From Alphaproteobacteria bacterium (lineage in GTDB: Bacteria; Pseudomonadota; Alphaproteobacteria; Rhodobacterales; Rhodobacteraceae), in NCBI GenBank assembly GCA_030424645.1, contig JAUHWP010000003.1, positions 1-64,000 on the forward strand: a stretch of DNA of 64,000 bases, in the 5' to 3' direction. The position numbers and the translations under genes are program-made. The stretch's first letter is position 1, and every line of letters starts with the position of its first letter. The notes beneath the pieces are model-generated. The model was not told where the DNA came from. It saw nothing but the letters and a program-made list of their open reading frames with translations, and ran no database searches. Shown piece by piece: positions 1 to 8,588 of the stretch.

Positions 1-7
1 ACCCATT

Positions 8-496
8 GTGATTGAGTTTCTGGAAAAACATCATGCGGAGTTTACAAGCGAGCTTGACGAGGCGTTCCAAAAATCTGTCGTAAGTATTGAGGCGGATGGC
101 GCAACCGAAGCACTCAGCACTTGGAGCTACAACGAAATGGCGACTGCTGGTGGTGCGGCTGTGGTGACGATTGCCCCCTTGGCTGCATTACCATTTTTGA
201 CAGGGGGCCTTGTTACATCCGGCACGGTTGTTCTTGGATTCACCCTTAGTTCACCAGCGCTGATCCCGACTGCGGCGGTAGCAGCTGCAACCGGTCTGGT
301 TGTGGTCGCTGCCGGTCCAACGGTTCGCAATAAGGCCCTCAAAAAACTGAAGTCTAGCTTTAAGGAAGCTACGTTCAACGAGGCCCGCACCCGTGTTGTT
401 GGCGACCCCCAGAAACCTGAGATTGGCTCATTGAAGGGCTCGCTCCTGAACGGCCTAACGAATGTTGCGTTGAGAAGACTAGAGGTGTTGGCGTGA
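8..496 (+). CDS. hypothetical membrane-associated protein (possibly the 3' part of a longer ORF cut by the window edge)
   Basis: 162-aa ORF with a long Ala/Val/Thr/Gly-rich hydrophobic segment (approx. aa 45-105) followed by a basic tail; GTG start at 8, frame open to the left edge. Confidence 0.55.
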   Translation: MIEFLEKHHAEFTSELDEAFQKSVVSIEADGATEALSTWSYNEMATAGGAAVVTIAPLAALPFLTGGLVTSGTVVLGFTLSSPALIPTAAVAAATGLVVVAAGPTVRNKALKKLKSSFKEATFNEARTRVVGDPQKPEIGSLKGSLLNGLTNVALRRLEVLA

Positions 497-1452
497 ACCC
501 ATTTACCATTCCGTTCTCCGTTGCCGCGGAACACATACCAGGTTTGCTGAGTGGCCAAGTGGTGCGATACGGAGCAATTCTGAAAGATGCGTCGACCGGT
601 CGAATTCTTGGCCACGTTCAGGAAACCGGCATTGCACAAAAGATAATTCAGTCGGGTTTGTCATTTGATCCAACTGGTGTGACAGGTTTAATCGGAGTGG
701 CACAGAACATCGCCATTGCGCGCAAGTTGGACGCAATGCAGCAAGCACTTGGTAGCTTGCAAGTCGTTCAGTATGCGTCGTTGTTTTCGTCTGTTGTTGG
801 CGTTGGAGTAACGGCGGCGTCTACGGCGATGATCCTCAAGCGCCTTAGCGCTGTAGATGATGCTCTTTCAACGATCGAAGCTTCTATCGGTGACCTGCCG
901 ACAAAATGGCGTGAGCTTTCTCTTAGATCCAGACTGGTCGATGTATCCACTTCAGTAGAGAGGCTGCACGAAGCTAGCCTTCGATCTGATGGCTCAAAAG
1001 TTGTCTTGCAAGTTGAGAAGGATCTTCAAAAAGGATTCAACCATGTCCACGACGGTCTGTGTTCTGTCGTCGTAGAAACAAAGGTCAATCCAGGCTTGCT
1101 CAGGGCCCTTCTGGCTGGCCTTTCCTTGTGTGGGGCATCAGAGTTCAAGGCACTGGTTTGGCTGGACGAGAAGGACGCGGCACAACACCGATCCCGGGTT
1201 CAGTTTGAAAAACTGCGGCAGCTCGCCTTTTTGATGCCAAGAAACCAGTTGGCGTCGAGGTTAGGGGGCGATGAGGAACTGAGCTTCGGAATCTCAAGAG
1301 AGTGTTCGGAAATCAGGTATCGGGTAGCCTCGCAACCTGCGCTGATACAAAGTCTGATAGGCAGTGATATCAATGGGCGGGCTTACATTGAACAGATACA
1401 ACAAGAAGAAAAGGAACCATTGCTGCTGCTTCCGACACCCGAGAATAACTGA
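493..1452 (+). CDS. hypothetical protein with a central hydrophobic segment
   Basis: 319-aa ORF; GTG start overlaps the preceding TGA stop (GTGA at 493-496), indicating translational coupling; no family recognised. Confidence 0.6.
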   Translation: MNPFTIPFSVAAEHIPGLLSGQVVRYGAILKDASTGRILGHVQETGIAQKIIQSGLSFDPTGVTGLIGVAQNIAIARKLDAMQQALGSLQVVQYASLFSSVVGVGVTAASTAMILKRLSAVDDALSTIEASIGDLPTKWRELSLRSRLVDVSTSVERLHEASLRSDGSKVVLQVEKDLQKGFNHVHDGLCSVVVETKVNPGLLRALLAGLSLCGASEFKALVWLDEKDAAQHRSRVQFEKLRQLAFLMPRNQLASRLGGDEELSFGISRECSEIRYRVASQPALIQSLIGSDINGRAYIEQIQQEEKEPLLLLPTPENN

Positions 1453-1592
1453 AACCGGTCACATTAGGCTCACAACAGGTCGAATTCAGTCGCCCTCTCC
1501 ATTTTCTCAAACGGATGGGGCTTCGATCTGATCTGATTTCCTGTATATCGCGCTGTCTACAATGGCAGCAAAGTCCGCAAAGCCGCCCCCAA

Positions 1593-1865
1593 TCACCCCA
1601 CCCGTCCTTTCCGTCCGCCGCGCCGCTTAGGCGCCGCAGCGTCCTCCAGCGCCAGTTTCATCACCCGCGTCATCGGGTGGTCCGGCGCATCGGTGCCATA
1701 ATGCGCAATCAAAGTTTTGATCCGGTCTGCCTGCGGCATCTGGTGGTCATCGAACAGCGCCCAGTCCAGGAAGATGGATCGGCATTCCTCGATCCGGATC
1801 CCCTCGATGCGGTAGCTTTCGCGGATCAGGCCGCGCGGATCGATGGCTTTGATGAGGTCTGTCAT
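1593..1865 (-). CDS. conserved hypothetical protein (90 aa)
   Basis: ORF just downstream of glnE on the same strand; plausible protein composition. Confidence 0.6.
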   Translation of the reverse strand: MTDLIKAIDPRGLIRESYRIEGIRIEECRSIFLDWALFDDHQMPQADRIKTLIAHYGTDAPDHPMTRVMKLALEDAAAPKRRGGRKGRVG

Positions 1866-1893
1866 GTTGCCCCTCCGGTGTGGCGATCCCGGA

Positions 1894-4695
1894 TCAATCC
1901 GGGGGTGACGCCAGCACCTCGTCTATGGCGCGGGCGGCGGCCCTTGCCCTGGTCTCCAGTTCCTTGACCAGCGCCGCCTCACTTTCGGCACCAGTCTCAC
2001 GCAAGAGCAAGTCCTGACCGCCCTTCCCCAGCGCGTCAAGGTCCAATGGACCTTCGGACAACAGTTTCGAGACCGCCTGCAACCGCCACATCAGGTCGTG
2101 ACTGTCCGCCATCGCCTGCCCCTGTGCGTCGGAAAACCAGCCAAGCGCCACCCCTTGCGCGATCTGCGCGGCGGGGGCGCGGGCGGTGTCATGGGACAGA
2201 AGGGCGGCAGCCTGCGCCACCAGCTCCACATCCTGCAAATGCCCGACGCCCAGCTTGGCATCCAGCGCACCACCGCCGGTTTTCGCCTCTGCGATCCGGC
2301 CCCGCATGTCGATCACATCGGCGACCACCTTCTTCGGGTCGCGATCAAACGCCATCACCTCGGCGCGTGCGGCGTCATAGGCGGCGGTCACATTGTCCGG
2401 GCCGGTTACGACGCGGGCGCGGGTCAGCGCCAGGTGTTCCCAGGTCCAAGCCTCGTCCCGTTGATAGGCGCGGAAGCTGCCGATCGAGGTTGCGACCGGC
2501 CCCTGCCGACCCGACGGGCGCAGGCGCATGTCGACCTCGTAAAGCCGCCCTTCGGCCATCGGCGCGGACAGGGCGGTCAGGAAGGCTTGCGTCAGGCGCG
2601 CGTAATAGGTGCGGGTGGCCAGCGGACGGCGGCCTTCGGATGTCTCTTCACCTTCGGGGTCATAAATCATGATCAGGTCAAGATCCGAGGTCGCCGTCAG
2701 GCTGCGCGCGCCCAGTGACCCCATCCCGATGATCGCCGCCCCTGCCCCCGGCGGGTCGCCATGTTTGGCGGCAAAGTTATCGACCACCACAGGCCAGATC
2801 GCCCGGATTACCGCGTCCGCCAGATCGCTGTATTGCGTGCCCGCCTCGCGCGCCGTGATCAGCCCGCGCAACAGATGCACCCCGATACGGAAATGCCATT
2901 CCTTCATCCAGCGTCGCGTGCCGTCCAGCCGCGCCTCGTAATCCGGCAGGGTGCGCAGGCGGCGGTCAAGCTGCGCCTGAAGCGCGTCGGCCCCGGGCCA
3001 ATCTTCGAAGAACCCACCACCGATCACCGCATCCAATACCTGTGCGTTATGTCCCAGATATGTCGCCAAAGCAGGTGCCGTGGCGGCGATATCGACAATC
3101 AAGTCTACCAATGTCGGGTTGGCTTCGAACAGCGAAAACAACTGCACACCGGCAGGCAGGCGCGACAGGAACCTGTCGAAATGGATCAGCGCCTCGTGCG
3201 GGCGCGGCGCATCCGCAAGCCGGGCCAGAAGGTCGGGCTTCAGGCGGTTGAAAATCTCGACCGCGCGGGCGGATCGCAGGCAGGGATAGCTTTCCCAGCG
3301 GCGCACGATCTCGACCTCGGTCTCGTCCAGCTCGGGCGTGTCCGCCGCCGACCCGTCCGGGGCAAAGAACCCTTCTGTGACGGTATGCACCTCGGACAAG
3401 GCATCGTGGATACGCGATTTCAGGGCATCGGTATCCCCTTCCCCCATCATGCGCGCCAAACGGTCGAACCCGTCTTCGGTCGACGGCAGCTTGTGCGTTT
3501 GCGCGTCGCGCATCATTTGCACCCTATGTTCGACCTCGCGATGAAAGCGGTAGTGATCGGTCAGCGTCTGCGCCACGTCACCGGGAATCCACCCCTTGCC
3601 CGCCAGTGCGGCCAGCCCGTCGACCGTGCCGCGCACCCGCAGGCTTTCATCGCGCCCGCCGGCGATGATCTGTCGGGTCTGGGTGAAAAACTCAATCTCG
3701 CGAATACCGCCGCGCCCCAGCTTCATATCGTGGTCGGGCAAGGTGATGTCGCCATGCAGCCCTTTGTGTTCGCGAATGCGCAGGCGCATGTCATGGGCGT
3801 CCTGGATGGCGGCGAAGTCCAGATGCTTGCGCCAGATGAACGGGCGCAACCGGGTCAGATAGGCATCCCCCGCCGCGATATCGCCGCCGCAAGGACGCGC
3901 CTTGATATGCGCCGCGCGTTCCCATGTGCGGCCAAGGCTTTCGTAATAGCGTTCGGCCGCCTCCATCGAGACACAAACCGGGGTGACGGCGGGATCGGGG
4001 CGCAGGCGCAGATCGGTGCGGAACACATAGCCATCGGCGGTCAGCTCTGAGAGCATCGCGCTCATCTTACGGGTGGCGCGGATATGGCTGGCGCGTGCCT
4101 CGTGAAAATCCGCGCCTTCGAAGCGGCTGTCATCGAACAGCATGATCAGGTCGATATCCGAGCTGTAGTTCAGCTCGTGCGCGCCCATCTTTCCCATCGC
4201 CAGCGCCACCATGCCGCCTGCCGTGGCAATGTCCTGATCGGTCATGCCGGGCAGCTTGCCGCGGCGGATTTCCTGTCCCACCTGGAATTGCATCGCGGTG
4301 TCGGTCGCGTGATCGGCCAGATCGGTCAGCGCGCCCGTCACCTGTTCCAGCACATAGACACCGGCCAGATCGGCAAGCCCCGCCAGCAGGGCAATGCGCT
4401 GCTTGGCAATGCGCAGGGTGGCGCGGAGGGCGCTGTCGCTGTCGGCCTCGGGTGACACCTCTGCCAGCACCGCGGCCATCGCGTCTTCGGGCGCACCGGC
4501 CAATGCTGTGCGCAACCATTCGGCCTGGCTTTCCATCAGCCCTTTCAGATAGGGCGAACACCCCGCCGTTCCGGCCAGCACCGCACGCAGCTCGGGCGGC
4601 AGGTCGGCAAACAGCGTGTCGATATCTTGGGCCGGTTCGGCCTCGAACGGAATCGGGCAACGGGTGACGCGGGCGGAAAAGGGCTTGTGGTTCAT
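1894..4695 (-). CDS. glnE: bifunctional glutamine synthetase adenylyltransferase/deadenylyltransferase
   Basis: 933 aa with two nucleotidyltransferase modules (MGKMGAHELNYSSDIDLIMLFD and GMGSLGARSLTATSDLDLIMIYD). Confidence 0.95.
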   Translation of the reverse strand: MNHKPFSARVTRCPIPFEAEPAQDIDTLFADLPPELRAVLAGTAGCSPYLKGLMESQAEWLRTALAGAPEDAMAAVLAEVSPEADSDSALRATLRIAKQRIALLAGLADLAGVYVLEQVTGALTDLADHATDTAMQFQVGQEIRRGKLPGMTDQDIATAGGMVALAMGKMGAHELNYSSDIDLIMLFDDSRFEGADFHEARASHIRATRKMSAMLSELTADGYVFRTDLRLRPDPAVTPVCVSMEAAERYYESLGRTWERAAHIKARPCGGDIAAGDAYLTRLRPFIWRKHLDFAAIQDAHDMRLRIREHKGLHGDITLPDHDMKLGRGGIREIEFFTQTRQIIAGGRDESLRVRGTVDGLAALAGKGWIPGDVAQTLTDHYRFHREVEHRVQMMRDAQTHKLPSTEDGFDRLARMMGEGDTDALKSRIHDALSEVHTVTEGFFAPDGSAADTPELDETEVEIVRRWESYPCLRSARAVEIFNRLKPDLLARLADAPRPHEALIHFDRFLSRLPAGVQLFSLFEANPTLVDLIVDIAATAPALATYLGHNAQVLDAVIGGGFFEDWPGADALQAQLDRRLRTLPDYEARLDGTRRWMKEWHFRIGVHLLRGLITAREAGTQYSDLADAVIRAIWPVVVDNFAAKHGDPPGAGAAIIGMGSLGARSLTATSDLDLIMIYDPEGEETSEGRRPLATRTYYARLTQAFLTALSAPMAEGRLYEVDMRLRPSGRQGPVATSIGSFRAYQRDEAWTWEHLALTRARVVTGPDNVTAAYDAARAEVMAFDRDPKKVVADVIDMRGRIAEAKTGGGALDAKLGVGHLQDVELVAQAAALLSHDTARAPAAQIAQGVALGWFSDAQGQAMADSHDLMWRLQAVSKLLSEGPLDLDALGKGGQDLLLRETGAESEAALVKELETRARAAARAIDEVLASPPD

Positions 4696-4826
4696 AGCCG
4701 CAAATTGCGCTTCTGCGCGGGTCGGGTCAACGGGCGACTGGGCTGTGCGGCAATAAGAACGGGTGCTTGTGCTTTAGCCGGTTTTGGATAACGTGGCCCG
4801 AAACCTGCACCAAAAGGAACACCCGC

Positions 4827-5300
4827 ATGTCGAAAAGCCTGAAACGCGTTGAAAAGGCCCTGGGCGATCTTGGGATCGACACCGAGATCCGCGAGATGTC
4901 CGAGGGCACGCGCACCGCTGCCGATGCGGCCCGCGCGGTCGGGTGCGAGATCGACCAGATCGCCAAATCCATCATCTTTCGGGGCGAAGACAGCGGGCAT
5001 GTGGTGCTGTTCCTGACCGCCGGCGGCAATCAGGTGGATGCGGACAAGGCGTCGGCCCTGGCGGGCGAGCCGTTGGGCAAGGCAGATGCCAGGCTGATCC
5101 GCACGGAAACCGGGTTTGCAATCGGCGGGGTCTCGCCCGTCGGGCTGACACAGCAAGTGCGTGCCTTTTATGACCCGCGCCTGATGGCGTTTGACACGGT
5201 CTGGGCCGCCGCAGGCACCCCGCGCCATGTCTTCCCTGCCCCGCCCGCGGCCCTGATCAACGCCGCGTCCGCGACACGCGGCGATTTCGTGGCGGCGTAA
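4827..5300 (+). CDS. YbaK/prolyl-tRNA-editing domain protein
   Basis: MSKSLKRVEKALGDLGIDTEIREM...; IAKSIIF / GFAIGGVSPVG motifs of the YbaK/ProX family; start trimmed to ATG 4827. Confidence 0.88.
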   Translation: MSKSLKRVEKALGDLGIDTEIREMSEGTRTAADAARAVGCEIDQIAKSIIFRGEDSGHVVLFLTAGGNQVDADKASALAGEPLGKADARLIRTETGFAIGGVSPVGLTQQVRAFYDPRLMAFDTVWAAAGTPRHVFPAPPAALINAASATRGDFVAA

Positions 5301-5415
5301 CCGGTTGGGTCGGTCGCACCTCACGCACCGTTAACTTGCAACTGCAAGCTTTTGCAGCTATCCTTTCGACGGATAGGATGCAACGCGACTCGCCATCGCC
5401 TCGGAGGCCACTTTC

Positions 5416-5946
5416 ATGACCCGCTATCATCCCGCCCTGGTCGCTTTGCACTGGATTCTTGCCGCTCTGGTCATCGGCGCCTTGTTCATGGGCAGCCAGG
5501 TGCTGGCCGCCCTGCCGAACGACAATCCCGACAAGATGTTCAGCCTGCGCGCCCATATGACGGTCGGGCTGGTGATCGGCGTCCTGATGCTGGTGCGTCT
5601 GGTCACACGGCTCAGAACCCCGCACCCGCCCAAGGCCGATGCCGGTCACGCCCTTCTGAACCTCGGCGCGCGCGCCGCGCATTGGGCGCTGTACGGGCTG
5701 GTTCTTCTGATGGTGGCAAGCGGGATCGGCATTGCAATCACCGCAGGCCTGCCCGCCATCGTGTTCGCAGGGGCAGACACCCCGCTGCCCGAGACCTTCG
5801 ACAACCTGACACCGCGCGCGGTGCATGGTCTCGTCGCCACCCTTCTGGTGCTGACGATCCTGGCCCATGTCGCGGGCTGGCTGTATCACCAATTCGTGCT
5901 GAAAGACGGGCTGATCCGCCGCATGTGGTTCGCACCGCGCCGCTGA
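5416..5946 (+). CDS. cytochrome b561-type (cytochrome b/b6) membrane protein
   Basis: MTRYHPALVALHWILAALVIGALFMG; conserved His in TM helices; HVAGWLYHQFVLKDGLIRRMW C-terminus. Confidence 0.9.
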   Translation: MTRYHPALVALHWILAALVIGALFMGSQVLAALPNDNPDKMFSLRAHMTVGLVIGVLMLVRLVTRLRTPHPPKADAGHALLNLGARAAHWALYGLVLLMVASGIGIAITAGLPAIVFAGADTPLPETFDNLTPRAVHGLVATLLVLTILAHVAGWLYHQFVLKDGLIRRMWFAPRR

Positions 5947-6124
5947 CACGCCCAGATCACGATGGAAAAGCCGCCGATTTCGGCGTTTTTTATCCTTTTA
6001 CATCAATGCCTTCGCAAAATAATGTAAAAAAGTTTCACATTACCCCTTGATGGTTGAGGGGAAATGCCCACATCCTAGTCATGTGAAAGACATTCACATT
6101 CAACGCCAAACACGGAGACCTACC

Positions 6125-6658
6125 ATGAACACCGCCGCTCAAACCGATTTCCCTGCCGCCCCGCGCGGTTGGTTTTCGCGAAGCGAAGCATGGCTGGACG
6201 AGCGCGGCAAAGGCGCCTGGATCGCCGCCATGGTCATCAGCTTCATCTTCTTCTGGCCCGTCGGGCTGGCCCTTCTTGCCTATATGATCTGGAGCAAACG
6301 CATGTTTTCGAAATGTAGCCACCGCCGATCAACCGAAACAACCGCGTGGAAAGACGCACATTATGCGCGCCGCCACGGGTTTTCGTCCTCGGGCAACACG
6401 GCCTTCGACGCCTATAAGGCCGAAACCCTGCGCCGTTTGATGAGCGAACAGGAAGCCTTCGAAGCCTTCCTTGAACGCCTGCGTGCCGCCAAGGATAAAT
6501 CCGAGTTCGACCAGTTCATGGAAGAACGCGCCAGTGCCGCCCAGGCCGCCCGCGCCGAAGCCGCCGAAGCCTATGACGACGATTATGCCGACGACGACGT
6601 GGACGATGTCGAGGTGCTGGACGAACCGGCCCGCGACAAGAAAAAGAAAAAGTCGTAA
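6125..6658 (+). CDS. DUF2852 domain-containing protein
   Basis: MNTAAQTDFPAAPRG..., one TM segment, FDAYKAETLRRLMSEQEAFEAFLERLRAAKDKSEFDQFM signature, acidic then Lys-rich tail. Confidence 0.8.
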   Translation: MNTAAQTDFPAAPRGWFSRSEAWLDERGKGAWIAAMVISFIFFWPVGLALLAYMIWSKRMFSKCSHRRSTETTAWKDAHYARRHGFSSSGNTAFDAYKAETLRRLMSEQEAFEAFLERLRAAKDKSEFDQFMEERASAAQAARAEAAEAYDDDYADDDVDDVEVLDEPARDKKKKKS

Positions 6659-6751
6659 TCCGACCGCTGGCACATATATAAATGACGACCCCGCCCGGCC
6701 CCCCAATCGGCCGGGCGCTCTGCGAAACAGCCCATGCACACAGGATCGACC

Positions 6752-7240
6752 ATGTCCGATTATCCTCATGCCTATCACAGTGACGCTCACGGTCGCCGCC
6801 CCTATTGGGGGCTGCCCGACCCCGACACACAGGCCGAGTTCTATGACGATGTCACGCTGAAGCGCCTGTTTGCCTGGATCGTCGACGTGATCCTGATCGC
6901 GGCGATTTGCGTTCTGATCAGCCTGCTGACCTTCGGGATCGGTTTCTTCCTCTGGGGTCTGATCTATCTGGCGGTCAGCTTCGTCTATCGCGTCACCACG
7001 ATAGCCAACGCCTCGGCCACGCTTGGAATGCGCCTGACGGCCATCGAACTGCGCAACCACCGTGGCGAACGGTTCGACCGCACCACCGCCGCCCTGCACA
7101 CGCTGGGCTATTTCGTGTCGATGTCGACCTTTGTCGTTCAGGTGATCTCGATCGTGATGATGTTCACCACGCCGCGCCGCCAGGGGCTTGTCGACATGAT
7201 GCTGGGCACCGCCGCCGTGAACCGCGCCGCCGGGCGCTGA
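6752..7240 (+). CDS. RDD family membrane protein
   Basis: LKRLFAWIVDVILIAAI...; TLGMRLTAIELRN; RQGLVDMMLGT typical of the RDD family. Confidence 0.85.
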   Translation: MSDYPHAYHSDAHGRRPYWGLPDPDTQAEFYDDVTLKRLFAWIVDVILIAAICVLISLLTFGIGFFLWGLIYLAVSFVYRVTTIANASATLGMRLTAIELRNHRGERFDRTTAALHTLGYFVSMSTFVVQVISIVMMFTTPRRQGLVDMMLGTAAVNRAAGR

Positions 7241-7361
7241 CCCCTGGCAAGCAACGCATGTGGCGCCGCTGCGCGCCACATTTACTCTAAGACCTTCGGG
7301 GACTTGCCCGATGTGACTGTCCGGGCTAGTTTTTGAGGGATTGAGCAACCTCGAAAGTGTC

Positions 7362-8210
7362 ATGCGCCATACATTACCGCTTGCACCCCAGTTCTATGTG
7401 ACTGCACCACAGGAATGCCCTTACCTGGATGGCCGGATGGAACGCAAACTGTTCACCGCCCTGCAAGGCGAACATGCAAGCACCCTGAATGACACCCTGT
7501 CCAAGCAAGGCTTCCGCCGGTCGCAGAACGTGCTGTATCGTCCATCCTGCGCCGAATGTTCGGCCTGCCTGTCCGCCCGCATCCGGGTGGCGGATTTCGT
7601 GCCGACAAAAGGCCAGCGCCGCACCATGCGGCGCAATGACGATCTGGAACGCCGCGCCCGCGCCCCATGGGCCAGCGAAGATCAGTATGACCTGTTCCGC
7701 CGCTATCTGGATACCCGGCACGCTGATGGCGGCATGGCGGATATGGACGTGTTCGAATTTGCCGCGATGATCGAGGAAACACCGATCAAAAGCCGGGTGA
7801 TTGAATATTCCGAACGCGGTGCGGGTCAGGATCCCGGCGACGAACCCACCGGCCCCCTGCGCGCGGTCTGCCTGACCGATGTGCTGGATGACGGATTGTC
7901 GATGGTCTATTCGTTTTACGACCCGGACCGGACCAAGACCTCGCTCGGCACGCATATGATCCTGGATCATGTCGAGATCGCCCGCGAGGCGGGCCTGCCC
8001 TATGTCTATCTTGGCTATTGGGTGCCGGGCAGCCCGAAAATGGATTACAAGGCCCGGTTCTCGGCGCTTGAGATTTATCGCGGCGGGGAATGGACCGCCC
8101 TGAACGGGGACGAGGATTATGCCTCGGAACTGCATCCGCTTTCCACCGATCCCATTGCGGAACAGGTCGCCGGGATCACCTTGCCGGACACCGTGAAATC
8201 GGGTGGGTGA
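7362..8210 (+). CDS. bpt: arginyltransferase-family protein (aspartate/glutamate leucyltransferase)
   Basis: [25 protein letters not shown]...[16 protein letters not shown]... and [22 protein letters not shown] motifs. Confidence 0.93.
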   Translation: MRHTLPLAPQFYVTAPQECPYLDGRMERKLFTALQGEHASTLNDTLSKQGFRRSQNVLYRPSCAECSACLSARIRVADFVPTKGQRRTMRRNDDLERRARAPWASEDQYDLFRRYLDTRHADGGMADMDVFEFAAMIEETPIKSRVIEYSERGAGQDPGDEPTGPLRAVCLTDVLDDGLSMVYSFYDPDRTKTSLGTHMILDHVEIAREAGLPYVYLGYWVPGSPKMDYKARFSALEIYRGGEWTALNGDEDYASELHPLSTDPIAEQVAGITLPDTVKSGG

Positions 8211-8461
8211 AATCGGGCGGAAGCTGAACTGCGCCCGCCCTTGGCCGATTTCTGAATCCCACCCCGGACCACCCCCGTCTTTTCATTAGTTGCGTCAGGC
8301 GGCGCAATAATCGTCCGAAAATTTCAATATTTTCGCAACTGCGACACTTTATTCGCCCATTTCCCTGTTGACGCCCCTTCCCCCCCCTCATAATGTCGCG
8401 CCACTATTGTCACAAAGCCCCACGGGCAAACCCGAAGGGCAAGGCCAAGGAACATGTTGCA

Positions 8462-8509
8462 ATGAGCGGCATCCTCGTACTTGTAAGGAAATGGCGCATG
8501 GGCCGGTAA
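8462..8509 (+). CDS. ilv leader peptide MSGILVLVRKWRMGR
   Basis: 15-codon ORF with consecutive Ile-Leu-Val-Leu-Val codons, followed by competing hairpins and a terminator before ilvI. Confidence 0.85.
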   Translation: MSGILVLVRKWRMGR

Positions 8510-8536
8510 CGGAACCATATTGGATCCCCATGCGCC
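8493..8536 (+). promoter_or_regulatory. candidate antiterminator of the ilvIH attenuator
   Basis: GGCGCATGGG (8493-8502, inside leader codons 11-14) is exactly complementary to CCCATGCGCC (8527-8536), which overlaps the terminator 5' arm. Confidence 0.8.
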
Positions 8537-8558
8537 CCCGAAAATCGGGGGCTTTTTT
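8534..8558 (+). terminator. ilvIH attenuator terminator
   Basis: GCCCCCG-AAAAT-CGGGGGC followed by six T. Confidence 0.88.
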
Positions 8559-8588
8559 GTGAAGAACGCACGTGGAACGGAGAGAGTG

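Noticed and set aside
2761-4050. 429-aa plus-strand ORF
   Set aside because: Antisense to glnE; shadow ORF.
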